Assembly (NCBI GenBank): GCA_016200595.1
Contig: JACQEL010000174.1
Span: forward strand, 1 to 8,324
Length of the DNA stretch: 8,324 nucleotides
Direction of reading: 5' to 3'
DNA from: Deltaproteobacteria bacterium
GTDB lineage: Bacteria > Desulfobacterota > Binatia > Bin18
How positions within the stretch are numbered: the stretch's first letter is position 1; every line of letters begins with the position of its first letter. The notes beneath the pieces were generated by a model. That model saw only the letters and a program-made list of their open reading frames with translations, did no database searches and was not told the origin of the DNA. A program made the position numbers and the translations under genes. This document shows, in pieces, positions 7,516-8,324 of the stretch.

Positions 7516-8115
7516 TTACGTTGGCATGCATGCCGAACGAAGGGCCAGCTTGTCCATTTTCTGCTGCAGATGTTGTAGCTTCTCCCCCAGAGCAACCAGC
7601 AAGGCGTATTCGGCTCCTTCCCCCTCTTGTCGCAGCCGCTCGTAGGTGCGCCAATGCATCCTCTTCGGTTTAGCAGGAAAAGGAGTATTCAGGGCGGTGT
7701 CTCCACCGAGACGTAACCGGATCCGTCGTGCTTTGTCTTCCAGCCTGGTGAGACGGTCCTGCTGCTGGCTCTCATATACGAGACTACCGCAGGGCCGGCA
7801 AAGAAAGGAACGTCCAACTACATAAAGTATAGCCACTCGCCGGCCACACCTGTGTCCTCCCCTTGATCCTGGACAGATAAACCATGGACGTTGACCGCCG
7901 AAATGACAGAGAGTCCAGGTCATAGGGATCTTTTCTATAAAGGCTCCCAGTGTCCCGTCACGGTCCCGCAGTAACACTTGTGTTTCTTCGACCGTGACCA
8001 GAAGGTCACCAGTGTGACCAAACTTTCCTGGCAAGGAAAAATGCAGGCCTGCGCGGAGCAAGCCTTTCTTAACTGTAGTTTCCGGTTTGCGAAGTGAGAG
8101 AATCAGTGGGATCAC
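7516..8115 (-). CDS. Zinc-ribbon protein of unknown function (199 aa)
   Basis: This resembles a widespread hypothetical family marked by the block CHFGGxRPWFxCP, then CGRRVAxLY, FxCRxCxxLxY and a PFPxKPKxMHWRTYERL tail. I recognise the family by pattern but know no function for it. Candidate zinc ligands are C81, C90, C106 and C109. Residues 165-190 are a short helical, possibly coiled-coil end. The GTG start (8115-8113) shares GTGA with the stop of the upstream gene, and a TAA at 8124-8122 rules out a longer form in this frame, so translation is probably coupled. Family members that I recall usually begin with a Gly/Trp-rich segment, which is missing here, so the N-terminus may be shortened. 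The gene converges on the 1152-residue gene with a 30-base gap, so it belongs to a separate transcript. A role in nucleic-acid binding is only suggested by the zinc ribbon. Confidence 0.72.
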   Translation of the reverse strand: MIPLILSLRKPETTVKKGLLRAGLHFSLPGKFGHTGDLLVTVEETQVLLRDRDGTLGAFIEKIPMTWTLCHFGGQRPWFICPGSRGGHRCGRRVAILYVVGRSFLCRPCGSLVYESQQQDRLTRLEDKARRIRLRLGGDTALNTPFPAKPKRMHWRTYERLRQEGEGAEYALLVALGEKLQHLQQKMDKLALRSACMPT

Positions 8116-8324
8116 GCGGCGTTAGCGAATTCCTGTTCACTAACGGGGCAAGGCTTATCGCGAGAAATTCGTGGACGGCAGAGTTCACTTAAGCGCCGAC
8201 GCACCTGGCCCACGGTGTTCTCACGCAGATACCACGACCAGTGGAGGTCGGGCAGCGGGACAGCCAGGACGCCGGTGGCGAGGAACTTCAACAACACATG
8301 GGCGACACACAAAAACAGCGGCCA
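8112..8324 (-). CDS. C-terminal fragment of an unknown protein, running off the right edge
   Basis: The frame is open to the last base of the window (WPLFLCVAHVLL before the run continues), so the TTG at 8312 need not be the start. About 70 residues are visible: a hydrophobic helix (VAHVLLKFLATGVLAV), a Trp/Leu/Pro-rich piece (LPDLHWSWYL), then a basic helix (TVGQVRRRLSELCRPR) and a polar end. It stops at TGA 8114-8112, overlapping the GTG of the zinc-ribbon gene. The order (hydrophobic helix, WY, TVGxVRRxL) is faintly like the C-terminal end of some DDE transposases, but this is a weak resemblance and I would not name it without the rest of the gene. Confidence 0.45.
   Translation of the reverse strand, partial: WPLFLCVAHVLLKFLATGVLAVPLPDLHWSWYLRENTVGQVRRRLSELCRPRISRDKPCPVSEQEFANAA

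Noticed and set aside
7523..7534. The 12-bp palindrome GGCATGCATGCC near the convergent gene ends
   Set aside because: It has no loop and no T-run, and it lies inside the end of the zinc-ribbon gene, so it is not supported as a terminator.
1..8324. CRISPR array, tRNA or rRNA genes
   Set aside because: No spaced direct repeats, no cloverleaf-like segment with a TTCRANNC block and no rRNA-like stretch was seen in the non-coding parts. The Cas4-like motifs belong to the TM0106-type fusion.

Overview
The window is bacterial DNA of moderately high G+C with dense, mostly intron-free coding. It comes from an accessory-looking region rather than a housekeeping locus: two very large nucleic-acid enzymes, a small transposon-like element and a small broken gene, then a zinc-ribbon hypothetical. 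Nothing fixes the host. The zinc-ribbon family at the right is one I associate with Gram-negative environmental bacteria, so that is a weak guess only.

Layout. (1) Bases 1-3509, + strand: the 3' two-thirds or so of a giant superfamily 2 DEAD/DEAH helicase of the DUF1998 (YprA/MrfA, COG1205) type. Its 5' end lies outside the window. Visible parts are the second RecA-like domain (motifs V and VI), several cysteine clusters, the DUF1998 zinc domain and a C-terminal Vsr/DUF559-like nuclease fold. (2) Bases 3510-4026: a gap holding a short gene remnant (3565-3944) split by a 186-bp MITE-like element. The element has 13-bp perfect terminal inverted repeats and a CTAG target duplication. (3) Bases 4027-7485, + strand: a 1152-residue protein joining a TM0106-type RecB-like nuclease, an RNase_H_2 (YprB/MrfB-like) DEDD exonuclease and a UPF1/DNA2-type superfamily 1 helicase. 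(4) Bases 7516-8324, - strand, converging on gene 2: a 199-residue zinc-ribbon protein of unknown function. Its GTG start overlaps the stop of another - strand gene that runs off the right edge.

Working together. The most interesting point is that the two big genes together carry the enzyme types of the Bacillus MrfA-MrfB (YprA-YprB) mitomycin repair pair: a DUF1998 helicase and an RNase_H_2 exonuclease. Here the exonuclease is fused to a second nuclease and a second helicase, and the DUF1998 helicase has its own nuclease-like tail. This suggests a multi-enzyme DNA repair or anti-phage module. Large DUF1998 helicases also occur in Druantia (DruE), DISARM (DrmB) and Dpd systems, so a defence role is equally open. 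The upstream sequence, not seen here, would help decide.
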